Assembly (NCBI GenBank): GCA_023014485.1
Contig: JAJOZX010012052.1
Coordinates: 1 to 64,000, forward strand
Direction: 5' to 3'
DNA from: Bathynomus jamesi
Lineage: Eukaryota > Arthropoda > Malacostraca > Isopoda > Cirolanidae
Length of the DNA: 64,000 bases
Position 1 is the first letter of the stretch, and each line of letters starts with the position of its first letter. Below are positions 1 to 10,128 of this stretch, piece by piece. The position numbers were made by a program, and so were the translations under genes. The notes below the pieces were generated by a model. It did no database searches. It was not told the origin of the DNA and worked only from the letters and a program-made list of their open reading frames with translations.

Positions 1-664
1 GGCAACAGAAAATCCATTGAATATTACCGAAGTCCCGTTGCATAGTCAGCGTGTAACTGTTTGGTGTGGTCTTACTGCATCTCAGATCATAGGGCCGTAC
101 TTTTTCGAGGATTCCACCGGAAACACGGTCACTGTAAATGGTGATCGCTACGAAAAATGTTGACCGATTTCCTTATTCCTAAATTAAGAGATCTTTGTCT
201 AGAAAACCACTGTTCCAAAGACGGAGCTACCTGCCATACCACGAGGAACTGCATGGCAGTTTTGCGTCAAACGTTTTCCAGCGAGTTTAATCTCAAGATT
301 TGGAGACGTTGAATGGCCCGCAAGGTCTCCGGATTTTTCTCCTTAGATTATTATCTCTGGGGATATTTAAGAGTAGGGTCTACAGAATACCCAACGACCT
401 TGCAAGAATTGAGGCCGCCATCACAATGAGATACAGGCCATACCACCGCACACTCTTGCAAAAGTTATGCAGAACTTACAAGCGAGAACACTGGAATGCT
501 TGGCAACTAATGGCACATTTGAAAGGAGTCATTTTTAAAAAATAAATGTTCATAATAAACTTGTAACTCTACTCTTTCGAATGATATATATTTTTATGAA
601 AGGAATTAAATATTAAGAAATTTTGGCTTTTTTTTATGGGTCCCATTTATCTGGATCCCCGTAT
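1..664 (+). pseudogene. Mariner-type transposase, C-terminal half (cut by window start)
   Basis: Read with frame changes, the first 540 bases encode the C-terminal half of a Tc1/mariner transposase. I see VTVWCGLTASQIIGPYFF (the strand before the second catalytic Asp), then EWPARSPDFSPLDYYLWGYL at about 310-370, which carries the last catalytic Asp of the DD(34-37)D triad, and a degenerate tail resembling NNGGHF. The usual DGAPPH block is lost among stops at about 160-290. The sequence after 540 is untranslated; a GGGTCCCATTTATCTGGATCC segment near 640-660 may be the right terminal repeat, but the left end is outside the window. At least two frameshifts make it non-functional. The SPDxxPLDxxLWG signature makes the family call firm. 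Confidence 0.8.
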
Positions 665-1140
665 AATAGTTACGATTCTTCTATTTGTTTTTCGACCCAA
701 AATGAGCCTAATAGAAAATTAACTTAATCCTTTTTAATTAAAATACTAATAATTTTAATAATTGTCACGGATCCCTTTAATCTGGATTTTTTCATCAATT
801 TTTTTTATCAAAAGAGACTCAATAAAAACTTTTTTTTAAGAGTTTCAGATACCAGATGCGCGAGGCTCTCCATGGTAGTTTCTCTTTTTTCCATTCTTAC
901 TTTAGGCCGTTATCCCGCTGAAAGAGGAAGGATGTTCTCTCTGATACGCTTTGTAATTTTAACGATTTTTAAACTTAGAAAAATTTGTGGAAAAATTCTC
1001 CATTTTCTTTGGGGATATTTCTATTATTATTATATGTGTACGGTAATTGTACTTTTCATTATTTTTTTTTTATTGGATTTTGAGTAAATGTTCATGATCG
1101 ACCTGTGTTCGATCCCTTTGCATTTGGGGGATTTTTATGA
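665..1140. other. AT-rich sequence with no recognised feature
   Basis: I see no conserved protein, RNA or repeat signature here. The open frame at 872-1087 has a hydrophobic, low-complexity translation typical of AT-rich noise. A CACGGATCCCTTTAATCTGGAT segment near 764-785 resembles the sequence at 640-660 and could be another mariner-end fragment. Confidence 0.4.
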
Positions 1141-1149
1141 AACCCATTC

Positions 1150-1261
1150 ATATACCAACAGAAGAAAGGATGAACAGCTGGGAGAGCTGCACGCGACGTG
1201 GCTGCGACAGGAATTCGAACCCGGGGCCGGTGGATTCCTAGTCGCTATGCTAACCACTAAA
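1150..1261 (-). repeat. tRNA-Arg-like SINE head (fragment, minus strand)
   Basis: On the minus strand the segment reads TTTAGTGGTTAGCATAGCGACTA, then CCCCGGGTTCGAATTCC and a tail ending in CAGCTGTTCATCC. This matches the first tRNA-like unit of the composite SINE at 16397, 24105, 26059 and 51979, with an A box around GTGGTTAGC and a B box GGTTCGAATTCC. The second unit is absent. It ends in a (CA)n(TA)n tract. Confidence 0.75.
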
Positions 1262-1313
1262 CACACACTCACACCACACACACACACACACACACACTAT
1301 ATATATATATATA
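1258..1313. repeat. (CA)n-(TA)n microsatellite
   Basis: An uninterrupted CA run followed by a TA run, between the SINE fragment and the first tRNA-like array unit. Confidence 0.95.
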
Positions 1314-2718
1314 CATTCAACTGCAAAGAACACGCAGTATAAATAACGTAAAGAACGACGCTTGTATAGGAGATATTCCGCGCAAGACGAGAAAGAGAAA
1401 ACAACAAATGAAAAAATGAAGTACCACCTGGGAATCGAACCCGGGATCTTCCGATTGCCGGTCAGACGCGATAACCACTACACCATGGACTCCACTCTTC
1501 CAAATGCCGTAATTCCTCTACATACTCGCAGAAACCAATGCCCCAAGGGGCACCTCCCGCTTGCCGTAACATTATATACATTCAACTGCAAAGAACACGC
1601 AGTATAAATACGTAAAGAAACGCTTGTATAGGAGATATTCCGCGCAAGACGAGAAAGAGAAAACAACAATGAAAAAATGAAGTACCACCTGGAATCGAAC
1701 CCGGGATCTTCCGATTGCCGGTCGACGCGATAACCACTACACCATGGACTCCACTCTTCCAAATGCCGTAATTCCTCTACATACTCGCAGAAACCAATGC
1801 CCCAAGGGGCACCTCCCGCTTGCCGTAACATTATATACATTCAACTGCAAAGAACACGCAGTATAAATAACGTAAAGAACGACGCTTGTATAGGAGATTT
1901 CCGCGCAATACAGAAAGAGAAAACAACAAATGAAAAAAATGAAGTACCACCTGGGAATCGAACCCGGGATCTTCCGATTGCCGGTCAGACGCGATAACCA
2001 CTACACCATGGACTCCACTCTTCCAAATGCCGTAATTCCTCTACATACTCGCAGAAACAATGCCCCAGGGGCACCTCCCGCTTGCCGTAACATTATATAC
2101 ATTCAACTGCAAAGAACACGCATATTTTTTCATTTGTTGTTTTCTCTTTCTCGTCTTGCGCGGAATATCTCCTATACAAGCGTCGTTCTTTACGTTATTT
2201 ATACTGCGTGTTCTTTGCAGTTGAATGTATATAATGTTACGGCAAGCGGGAGGTGCCCCCTTGGGCATTGGTTTCTGCGAGTATGTAGAGGAATTACGGC
2301 ATTTGGAAGAGTGGAGTCCATGGTGTAGTGGTTATCGCGTCTGACCGGCATCGGAAGATCCCGGTTCGATTCCCAGGTGGGTACTTCATTTTTTCATTTG
2401 TTGTTTTCTCTTTCTCGTCTTGCGCGGAATATCTCCTATACAAGCGTCGTTCTTTACGTTATTTATACTGCGTGTTCTTTGCAGTTGAATGTATAATGTT
2501 ACGGCAAGCGGGAGGTGCCCCCTTGGGGCATTGGTTTCTGCGAGTATGTAGAGGAATTACGGCATTTGGAAGAGTGGAGTCCATGGTGTAGTGGTTATCG
2601 CGTCTGACCGGCAATCGGAAGATCCCGGGTTCATTCCCAGTGGTACTTCATTTTTTCATTTGTTGTTTTCTCTTTCTCGTCTTGCGCGGAATATCTCCTA
2701 TACAAGCGTCGTTCTTTA
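1314..2718. repeat. Tandem array of a ~262-bp tRNA-like unit with an internal inversion
   Basis: Five tRNA-like cores are present: minus strand at 1418-1493, 1679-1752 and 1941-2016, then plus strand at 2313-2387 and 2576-2648. Spacing within an orientation is 261-263 bases. Between cores each unit carries the same ~185 bases, including GCGCGGAATATCTCCTATAC and CTGCGTGTTCTTTGCAGTTG. Orientation flips at about 2122, where a unit is interrupted and the mirror array begins. The cores have a B box GGTTCGATTCCC and an A-box-like TGGTGTAGTGGTTA. Copies differ mainly by single-base deletions or insertions and rarely by substitution. The predicted proteins in this stretch are by-products of the repeat. 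Confidence 0.9.
2313..2387 (+). ncRNA. tRNA-like core of the 262-bp repeat (representative copy)
   Basis: The segment can be drawn as a cloverleaf. The ends GAGTCCA and TGGTACTTC pair imperfectly. The D arm is around GTAGTGGTTA. In the consensus unit the anticodon arm is TCTGA-CCGGCAA-TCGGA, whose 5-bp stem allows G-U pairing and whose 7-nt loop puts GGC (alanine) in the anticodon position. The T arm contains TTCGATT. Position 33 is C rather than the near-invariant U. Inference: a pol III-promoted tRNA-derived repeat rather than a working tRNA gene. Confidence 0.55.
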
Positions 2719-3023
2719 CGATATATATATATATATATATATTAAATTCGATTTAAATTAAATTTTAAAAAGTGGCATACGTAGGTTCTGAGCCACGGAG
2801 ACCTTGATTTCGACTCTCCCTTTCGCCTTCTGTGTGGGGAGCATTTTTGCGGGTATTCCGCAATGCTGCTGACAGATTCGAACTCTGTAGAGATACTGAT
2901 GGTGCTCATGTAGAATCATGTGCTTAAGTATTCATTAAAGGTATGCCTTCTATTAAAATGTTATTGAATTTTACCCTTTTTGCTACGTTTTCACTGAAAT
3001 AGATAGGAACTTTATAAACACCC

Positions 3024-3035
<12 letters not shown>
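2719..3035. other. Unrecognised sequence ending in a mariner-type terminus
   Basis: A (TA)n tract at 2720-2742 is followed by about 290 bases without a recognisable gene. The block ends at about 3013-3029 with AACACCCTGTGTG, which resembles the terminal ACAGGGTG of several mariners here (9345, 14984, 31708). It may be the right end of an otherwise lost mariner. Confidence 0.35.
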
Positions 3036-3210
<175 letters not shown>

Positions 3211-3313
3211 ATATCACTGCAGTTTATGCGATACTTTTCAAAGCAACTATACAAGGTCAGGAATAACCCTAGGCTGGAACAGGGAGGCCCTAGGCCCTAG
3301 CCCCAGTTAGCAC

Positions 3314-4545
3314 CATGCCAGTAAGGATGGAATATAGCAATGAAGAAAAAGTGTATCTTGTATCGTGGGGCTATTTCTTATAATAATTGTAAAGAAAGTT
3401 TGCGTTTATTTCAAGAAAAATGTAATAAACCACCACCAAATGCAACCACTCTTCGGTACTGGAAGCTCAAACTCTGGAAACAGGGAGCCTGGTAAAAGAT
3501 CGTCCAAGAAGCAGGCCAGTAACGGCGACAGGAGACAACAACAAAGAAAATGTCTTCACCAGTTTTCAAGTCAATCCAACAACTTGAACGAGAAAAGTCG
3601 CACAGGAATTGGGTATTTCCAAATTTTCAGTAGCAAAAATATTGAAATCACATTGGTACCACGATTACAAACCCATTTACTCTCAGCTCATATATGACGA
3701 TGATTCTGATAGACGGCTGCAGTTTGCTGAAACTTTGAGACAAAAGTTCAACAGTGATCCAGATTTCGTTCGAAAGATCAAATTTTCAGATGAATGTGTC
3801 TTCGGTTTAGCGAGTAAAGGAAACAAACACCACGTTCATAATGGGCGAAAAAGTCCCGATACGATTGGGTAAATCCGTTAAAACGACTAAACTAACAGTT
3901 TGGGCGTGCAATGGTTATTCAAGACTCGTTTTCCTTTGACATATCGAGGGATATGATGGATGGAAAACGCTATTACCAGGTCGTGAGAGACGAAGTTTTG
4001 CCACAGTTTACTAATGGCGTTGGCAAGAACGGGCTTTATCAGCATGATGGACCGCCGCCACATTACTCTGCAGCTGCCCGTGAGATTCTGGATACGAAGT
4101 TACGAACCTTGAAGGAAAATGGCTTGGGCGGTGAGGTCCCATTGTGTGGCCAGCCAGATCATCTGATTTAACCCCATGTGATTTCTGGCTTTGGGCTTAT
4201 TTGCGTGACAAACTCTACATTCCTGGTTTCATCTATCCAAACGTGAATGCCCTTGGCCGCAGAATAGGTGAACAACTGAAAAGGATTCCACTCGATATGT
4301 TCAGAAGAACAATGAAGAGTTTCACAGAGAGCATCTACAAATGGATGATAGCGGATGGAGAACTCTTTGAAGATTAAATTACAATTTACCAAAATATTTG
4401 TGTGAATAAAATTCTTATAGACTTTGTTTGATATGTTTCAGCAATTGAACACTGTATAATGTATAACAATGTGTAACACTGTATAATGTTGTTAACCAAA
4501 CAGTTATATGTATAAAATCCTTAAAGACTTTTCTCCCACCCTGTA
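3314..4545 (+). pseudogene. DUF4817-type mariner transposase, broken
   Basis: A near full-length mariner transposase in several frames. The N-terminus starts MEYSNEEKVYLV (3328), typical of DUF4817 helix-turn-helix domains in insect and spider mariners. It continues with ETGSLVKDRPRSRPVTATGD near 3480-3535 and QELGISKFSVAKIL near 3606-3640 (second HTH). The catalytic core shows IKFSDECVF at 3776-3802 (first Asp), HDGPPPHYSAAAREIL at about 4043-4090 (second Asp) and WPARSSDLTPCDFWLWAYLR from 4145 (third Asp). Stop at about 4375. At least four frameshifts or stops interrupt it. The right terminal repeat is CTCCCACCCTGTA at 4532-4544; no matching left repeat is evident before 3314. Confidence 0.85.
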
Positions 4546-4789
4546 TATATAAAATCCACAATAATATGCAAATTGTAAATAGTTTGAAATAAATTACAGC
4601 TACCATACCACTTTCTTTCCAGAATTTGTAAACTAAAGTGTTTATGCAATTTATTTTAATTTTTTTTATTTGAGGAAGGTGGGATCCCTCCGGACACTCA
4701 TAAAGAGATTACAGCGTTTCGAGTAATGTTTTTATCTCAATTATATTTTTATTTACTCAAAATAATTTCTAGAAATCTAATAAAGGCCC

Positions 4790-4827
<38 letters not shown>
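4546..4827. other. AT-rich sequence; no gene
   Basis: Short AT-rich stretch between the mariner end and a (TA)n tract at 4792-4827. No conserved signature seen. Confidence 0.4.
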
Positions 4828-4828
<1 letters not shown>

Positions 4829-4942
4829 GATGAATAAAACCACGAAGGAAAGGAAACACAGAATGGTGCTCAAGCGCTTTCGTCTAATGATACCCTTCAG
4901 CACCATTGTGTGTTTCCTTTCCTTCGTGGTTTTATTCATCAT
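4828..4942 (-). repeat. Penelope-type terminal palindrome with hammerhead-like loop
   Basis: Arms 4828-4870 and 4898-4942 are complementary over about 43 bases (GATGAATAAAACCACGAAGG against its reverse complement), with one short interruption. The ~27-base loop, read on the minus strand, contains CTGAAGG, a GTC-ATTA-GAC hairpin, GAAA and GCGCTTGAGC, in the order expected of a type I hammerhead ribozyme. The same terminal sequence occurs at 37971-38042 beside a Penelope-like GIY-YIG gene, which links this fragment to that retroelement class. The core deviates from consensus (CUGANGA expected), so activity is doubtful. Confidence 0.65.
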
Positions 4943-4980
4943 AAATATTTTTGACGTGTTACTTTCGTGAAATAATTTTC

Positions 4981-5017
<37 letters not shown>

Positions 5018-5377
5018 ATATATTATATGAGTTACTTTGTTAGACTAAAGTGATATTTTCAAGTTAAAGAATTGCTGTTGTTAATAGCTTTTCAAATTAA
5101 ATTATAGAATTCCATTTTTTAAATTTAGATATGATTTTTGCTGACTTCTAATTTGTCTGCTTTTGAGACTTCAAAAATTATAGTTTTCGGGTTCTAATTT
5201 AAATTATGTTGAAACAATTTTTTTTTAAGACAAGCAAAGATGGAGGCACGATACGTCCGCGTGACATTTTATAGATAAATGTCCCGTTGGGTAAGTTAAG
5301 TGGTTAAGTGGTTTGTTGAGGTTAGTATAAGTTAGGTTAGGTTAAATCAGTAACAATGTTGAGGAAATGTCCCTCCT
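4943..5377. other. (TA)n tract and AT-rich sequence; no gene
   Basis: A TA run at 4981-5029, then unrecognised AT-rich sequence. Near 5320-5345 there is a short run of degenerate TTAGG-like units, too short to call telomeric. Confidence 0.5.
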
Positions 5378-5385
5378 AAAGTGAG

Positions 5386-6138
5386 CAGTGCTGGAATTAG
5401 CGACGCTAAAATTAGCGCCGCTAACTTTTTACTAGCGGTACTGTTAGCGCCGCTACTTTTCAAAATTGTTAGCGAAACCGGGAGCGGTGCTAAGTTTTTA
5501 GAAAAAGTCAATCACTAACCGCTAATCGCTAATTTTTCAAATCCACTTGTACTAAAATTTGGTTCGCCAACAGCAATCTCCATTATAAAAGACTGAGGTA
5601 GCACTAACTGCAAGTTGATCATGACATCAGCATGTAGAGGTTGTAAGCTGTAACTTGTTGGACAGACTGTATAACTGTATGTCCACTGCTCTACTTACAG
5701 CACGTTTCAGCGATATCCATTTTTATTTTGTAATCTGTTCTATCAATGGAACATTCAAGTTTTGGTTTGTCAATATTTTCAATACCGTCAATATTTTATA
5801 ATTTCTTTGAGTTTCAGTTTGTGTATTTGAATTAAATATGGACGTATAAATTGAATAGAATTTATTCTTCCGTTGGTTTGTTTTCCCTATTAATATATAC
5901 GAAAGGAACTCGACTCCTATACTTAAAATTGTTTTCATTTTCGGACCATAACGTCACATTTTTGTACCTTAGCAACCAATTATATCAAAGTGTATAAGTA
6001 AATTACGGAAGGCAGAACATATGTAAATTGTGGTAGTTTCAGAAAAAAATTAGCGGCAAAATTAGCGGCGCTAACTGTTGAAATGCTTAGTGTTAGCGGT
6101 AGCGGTGATAACTTTCAGAGTTAGCAGGCGCAGCGCTG
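5386..6138. mobile_element. hAT-family non-autonomous element (MITE) with 8-bp target duplication
   Basis: The left end is CAGTGCTGGAATTAGCG and the right end on the minus strand is CAGCGCTGCGCC, both fitting the hAT CAGNG terminus. The element is bracketed by a perfect 8-bp direct repeat AAAGTGAG at 5378-5385 and 6139-6146, the hAT target-site length. Both ends are rich in sub-terminal TTAGCGGCGCTAA-type motifs, which resemble transposase-binding sub-repeats. No transposase is present. The interior (about 5735-5925) contains, inverted, a stretch also found at 8862-9045. Confidence 0.9.
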
Positions 6139-6265
6139 AAAGTGAGTATAAGTCCACAAAAAGGATAAGGTTGTTCAAATTTCTTCTTAATAGCAAAGGT
6201 CATGTGGCGAAACGGACTTAGTTTTATAAGTGGTACGCGTACCAAGGGGCCTACATCATCTGGAC

Positions 6266-8505
6266 GCGAAGGACTCCAGGAATTATCACTTCAATAAAGA
6301 ACAGAGATAAATTATTCAAATTGCAATTGCAGAGCAAAATTCCTAAGATACAATATACTCAATACAGAAACAAATTAACTAAATTAATCAAAATTGCAAA
6401 ATATAAATATTATAACAATCAATTTTCCAAACATAATGGAGACATGAAAAACACTTGGACAACCATAAACAATCTTCTCGGAAAACAAATTAAGAAAAAT
6501 TCAATAGAGAAATTAAATGTTAATAATAAAGAAATTACTGATTATACTGCTATTGCAGACTCTTTAAATGCACATTTTACTTCAATAGCGGATAAGCTTC
6601 GCTTACAATTAATAAATAATGATCACTCACCTCTAGAATATATGCCACCCAGCCCACTAAATTCATTTTCTTTTGTTCCTGCTACCTCTACTGAGGTCCA
6701 GAATATTATTGGTAAATTAAAAAATACAAAAAATAACATTCATAACATTCCTGTACCTATATTGAAACTTGTTAAAGATAAGATATCTGTAACTTTAGCT
6801 AAAATTATTTATCAATCAAAGTATTTCCAAAGGAATATTCCCATCGATGCTAAAAACTGGTTGTATAACACCCCTTTTCAAAGGGGTGATCCTACACTAG
6901 CAACAAATTACAGGCCGGTGTGTTCATTATCTGTGTTCAGCAAAGTTTTTGAAAAAATTGTAAAAAGTAGAATGCAGCGATATTTAGAATCTTACAATTT
7001 ATTATCTCCAACTCAATGTGGCTTTCGTAATAATAAAACAACGGAAATGGCTATTTTAAATCTTATGGAAAATGTAAATATAGCTAAGGAGAACAAAGAA
7101 TAATGATATCAGTATTTATGGATTTGAGTAAGGCGTTTGATGTAATAGACCATAATATTCTACTTAATAAATTATATTGTTACGGCTTTAGAGGAGCAAT
7201 CAGTGATTGGTTTAAAAGTTATTTGTCCAATAGATATCATTTTGTATCAGTAAATAAGGTTTGCTCAACTAAAGCGCTTGTCAAACATGGTGTGCCGCAG
7301 GGCTCAGTTCTGGGTCCACTGTTATTTTTATTATATATAAATGACCTTCCACGTTCATCTGATATACTGAACTTCATAATGTTTGCAGATGATACAACTG
7401 TCTCTTTTTCTTGCAAAGATGTTAATACAGCTTAGAATATATTTCAGTCAGAATTCATCAGTGTAATGAAATGGTTGACCACCAATAAACTCTTCATAAA
7501 TACCAGTAAAACAAATTTCATGATTTTTAATATAAAGAAATGTATATCTTGATGAACTTAATGTTAATGAAATCGCCATAAAGGAGTGTACTGTAACAAA
7601 ATTTATTGGTGTAATGCTAGATAAGAATTTGCAATGGAGTGATCATGTAAATTATATCGCGAAAAAGATTTCAAGGAGCGTTGCTATAATGTTTAAACTT
7701 AGAAATGTAGTCCCTAAACAAGTTTTATTGACTCTTTATCATACTCTTGTTCTTCCTTATATAACATACTGCACCCATGTTTGGGGAAACTCCGCTAACA
7801 ACGCATTAAATGGTATCTTTGTCATCCAAAAAACGAGCAATAAGGATCTGATGCTGATTTCCTTGATCACTCTAGTGCATTATTTAAAGAGCTAAACCTA
7901 CTAAAGCTCAACGATATAACCAAACTGGCACATTTTATTTTTATTTACGAGTGTAAGAACAAAATCATTAATTTGCAATGCGTAAATAAATGTTTTGTAA
8001 CTCATCAATAAATCCACTCGTATCAGACCAGAAATAGATCAAAGCTTGTTATACCTCAATTTAGATTGTCTTCATCTCAAAAACTACCCATTTTCATTGG
8101 ATTGAAACTATGGAATGACTTGAATGCCGATATAAAAAATATTGTGAATGTAAATTTGTTTAAAACCCAGTTCAAATCCCGATTAATAATGGCATACTAA
8201 CAAAAATCTAGGATTAATGTCCACTAATATTGTTTAATATTGTCCATTAATATTGTTTAATATTGTAATACATGTTTTAACTATTAATAATACTTATTTA
8301 CTTACTTATTTATTTATTATAAATTTATAACAACTAGCTGCTTATTTTTAATAAGAGCCCAGTAAAGCCTAAAGCTTAAGGGCCAAATTAAATAAAATAA
8401 ATAGTCGAGCTTCACAATTATTCATGTCATTGTAAATTGAAAAAATTTATTTATTTTATTATTATTAATAAAGGTTATTCTATCTATCTATCTATCTATC
8501 TAGGA
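6266..8505 (+). pseudogene. 5'-truncated non-LTR retrotransposon (LINE A) with broken reverse transcriptase
   Basis: From about 6266 (TPGIITSIKNRDKLF) the frame encodes the linker and RT of a LINE ORF2. It includes NYRPVCSLSVFSKVFEKIV near 6907-6960 and LSPTQCGFRNNKTTEMAI near 7003-7050. After a frameshift at about 7100 it reads MDLSKAFDVIDHNIL, HGVPQGSVLGPLLFLLYIND and FADDT (7384-7398), so both catalytic Asp motifs are preserved. Then come several stops and a thumb-like C-terminus to about 8200. The 3' UTR (8350-8480) ends in (TCTA)n at 8485-8505 and recurs at 43325-43465. The endonuclease region is missing (5' truncation). The clade is uncertain; the layout is Jockey/CR1-like. Confidence 0.88.
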
Positions 8506-8507
8506 TG

Positions 8508-8600
8508 GTCACCCATCTAACTACTACGTAGACCAAACGTCGCTTAACTTCGCTGATCTTACAGGAAATGGTGTTGCGACATAGATATGACGTACCCCGT
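8508..8600 (-). pseudogene. 5S rRNA-like sequence (pseudogene or 5S-derived SINE head)
   Basis: On the minus strand the segment contains GATCAGCGAAGTTAAGCGACG and then TTAGATGGGTGACC. These match the 5S rRNA internal promoter: box A AGTTAAGC and box C GGATGGGTGACC, at about the right spacing. The upstream ACACCATTTCCTG fits the 5S region before box A. The 3' part of 5S is missing, and the match ends at the (TCTA)n tail of LINE A. Either a truncated 5S pseudogene or the head of a SINE3-type element. Confidence 0.6.
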
Positions 8601-8754
8601 TCACAACGAAACAACGTTTGATCTTTCATTTCATTCATCCCCACAACATTACTTGCCAGTAAATGCAAAATCGACCATATATGCCAATATTCTATAGATC
8701 TTGGGCTGTGATGTTCTCTTGATCTGTTTAATATTGTATATTTCATGTAATATA

Positions 8755-9170
8755 TTTTTTCTGAATAAAAATACTTCGTTTGTTATTGCAATAGATTCGT
8801 CTAAACTTTAGACGAATGATGAAAATGAAAACGAAAATGAAAACATTTTTAAGTAAGAGTCGAGTTCCTTTCGTATATATTAATAGGGAAAACAAACCAA
8901 CGGAAGAATAAATTCTATTCAATTTATACGTCCATATTTAATTCAAATACACAAACTGAAACTCAAAGAAATGATAAAATATTGATGGTATTGAAAATAT
9001 TGACAAACCAAAACTTGAATGTTTCACTGATACAACAGATTTAGACCCTAAAGAAACAGCTCAAAATCAATAATTCATATGATAACTGCAATGGCGGAGA
9101 AGAATGTCACGTTGTCCAGAGGCTTGACAAAACTAAAAAGACAATTTTGTTTTTTCCAATTTTTTTATTA
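8755..9170 (+). repeat. Dispersed repeat, partly shared with 9970-10125 and 5735-5925
   Basis: The flanks (8758-8805 and 9063-9165) reappear together at 9970-10125, sharing TGTCACGTTG and CAAAATTTTG-like segments. The middle part (8862-9045, around AAACAAACCAACGGAAGAA) reappears inverted inside the hAT MITE at 5735-5925. No coding capacity. This looks like an unnamed non-autonomous element with an insertion in this copy. Confidence 0.6.
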
Positions 9171-9342
9171 TGAAAGACAATAATTAATGAAAACAATTAT
9201 TGAATCAAAATACTGTATTTAGAATCGTGTTGCTTTTTCCGCTTTGCATTCACTAAAGATGAAACATTTTCTCGCATTTCATTGGTGAGCTTTTTGCCAT
9301 TTGTTCTTGAGAACAATCATAGTGGTATCTATTTATATATAT

Positions 9343-9921
9343 ACAGGGTGTAACAAAAGTCTGTTCTCATAAGGAAATAAGATATAACAGAATTGATCGT
9401 GATGATTGGGGGGAATTTTGCAAAAGTACATTGACGAAATGTCTTTCGATGGTAGACGAAAGTTCTAGTTTCAGCAAGATGGTGCACCTCCGCATTTCGC
9501 TTGTTCAGTGAGACATTGGTCAGGTGAGAATCTTCTTGGCAGATGGATAGGACCCCGAGGTTGTATGGAATGGCTGCCTCGAAGCCCTGATTTGACCCCG
9601 CTTGACTTCTTCTTGTGGAGCCATTTAAAGTCCGTTGTTTATGAGTCAAAACCTCGAACGATCCAGCAGTTAAAAGAAAAAAATACAGATCAGTGTAACC
9701 GAATTAGTGCGGAAACGCTTCATAACGTAACCGACAGCTTACAAAAACGAGTAGAAATGTGTCAACGACTACATGGAATGCAATTTGAACATGTACTGGA
9801 TTAATTGGTAAATTGGTAAGTTGACTGTGTTGTTTGTGATGTATAATTAAAACTATTTTCTCGTTCAATTCTGTTATATCTTATTTCCCTATGAGAACGG
9901 ACTTTTGTTTCACCCTGTATA
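9343..9921 (+). mobile_element. Mariner deletion derivative with intact inverted repeats and 3' transposase half
   Basis: Terminal inverted repeats of about 55 bp: left ACAGGGTGTAACAAAAGTC, right reading ACAGGGTGAAACAAAAGTC on the minus strand. Both continue into ATAAGATATAACAGAATTGA. Between them the + strand holds QQDGAPPHFACSVRHW (9470-9515, second catalytic Asp) and WLPRSPDLTPLDFFLWSHLK (9561-9620, third Asp). The open frame 9508-9804 ends in FEHVLD. The N-terminal half is deleted, so it needs a transposase in trans. It is flanked by TA-rich sequence, fitting mariner TA targeting. Confidence 0.88.
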
Positions 9922-9922
9922 T

Positions 9923-9965
<43 letters not shown>

Positions 9966-10128
9966 GAATTTTTTCTGAATAAAGATATTCGTTCGTTATC
10001 GCAACGGATTTGTCTAAACGAAAAACTCAAAATCAGTAATTCGGATGGTAACTGCAGTGACGGAGAGCAATGTCACGTTGTAGATGGTTGACGAAAATAG
10101 AAAATTTTGTTTTTGCCAATTTTTTTTT

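Noticed and set aside
2313..2387. Functional tRNA-Ala(GGC) gene
   Set aside because: Position 33 is not U, the acceptor stem is imperfect, and it lies in a tandem repeat with many degenerate copies.
1362..2591. Overlapping frames across the tRNA-like array
   Set aside because: Each is the same repeat read in a different phase and strand; the period and RNA-like core explain them.
5318..5348. TTAGG-like units suggesting telomeric sequence
   Set aside because: Only two or three degenerate units; short runs like this are common in arthropod intergenic DNA.
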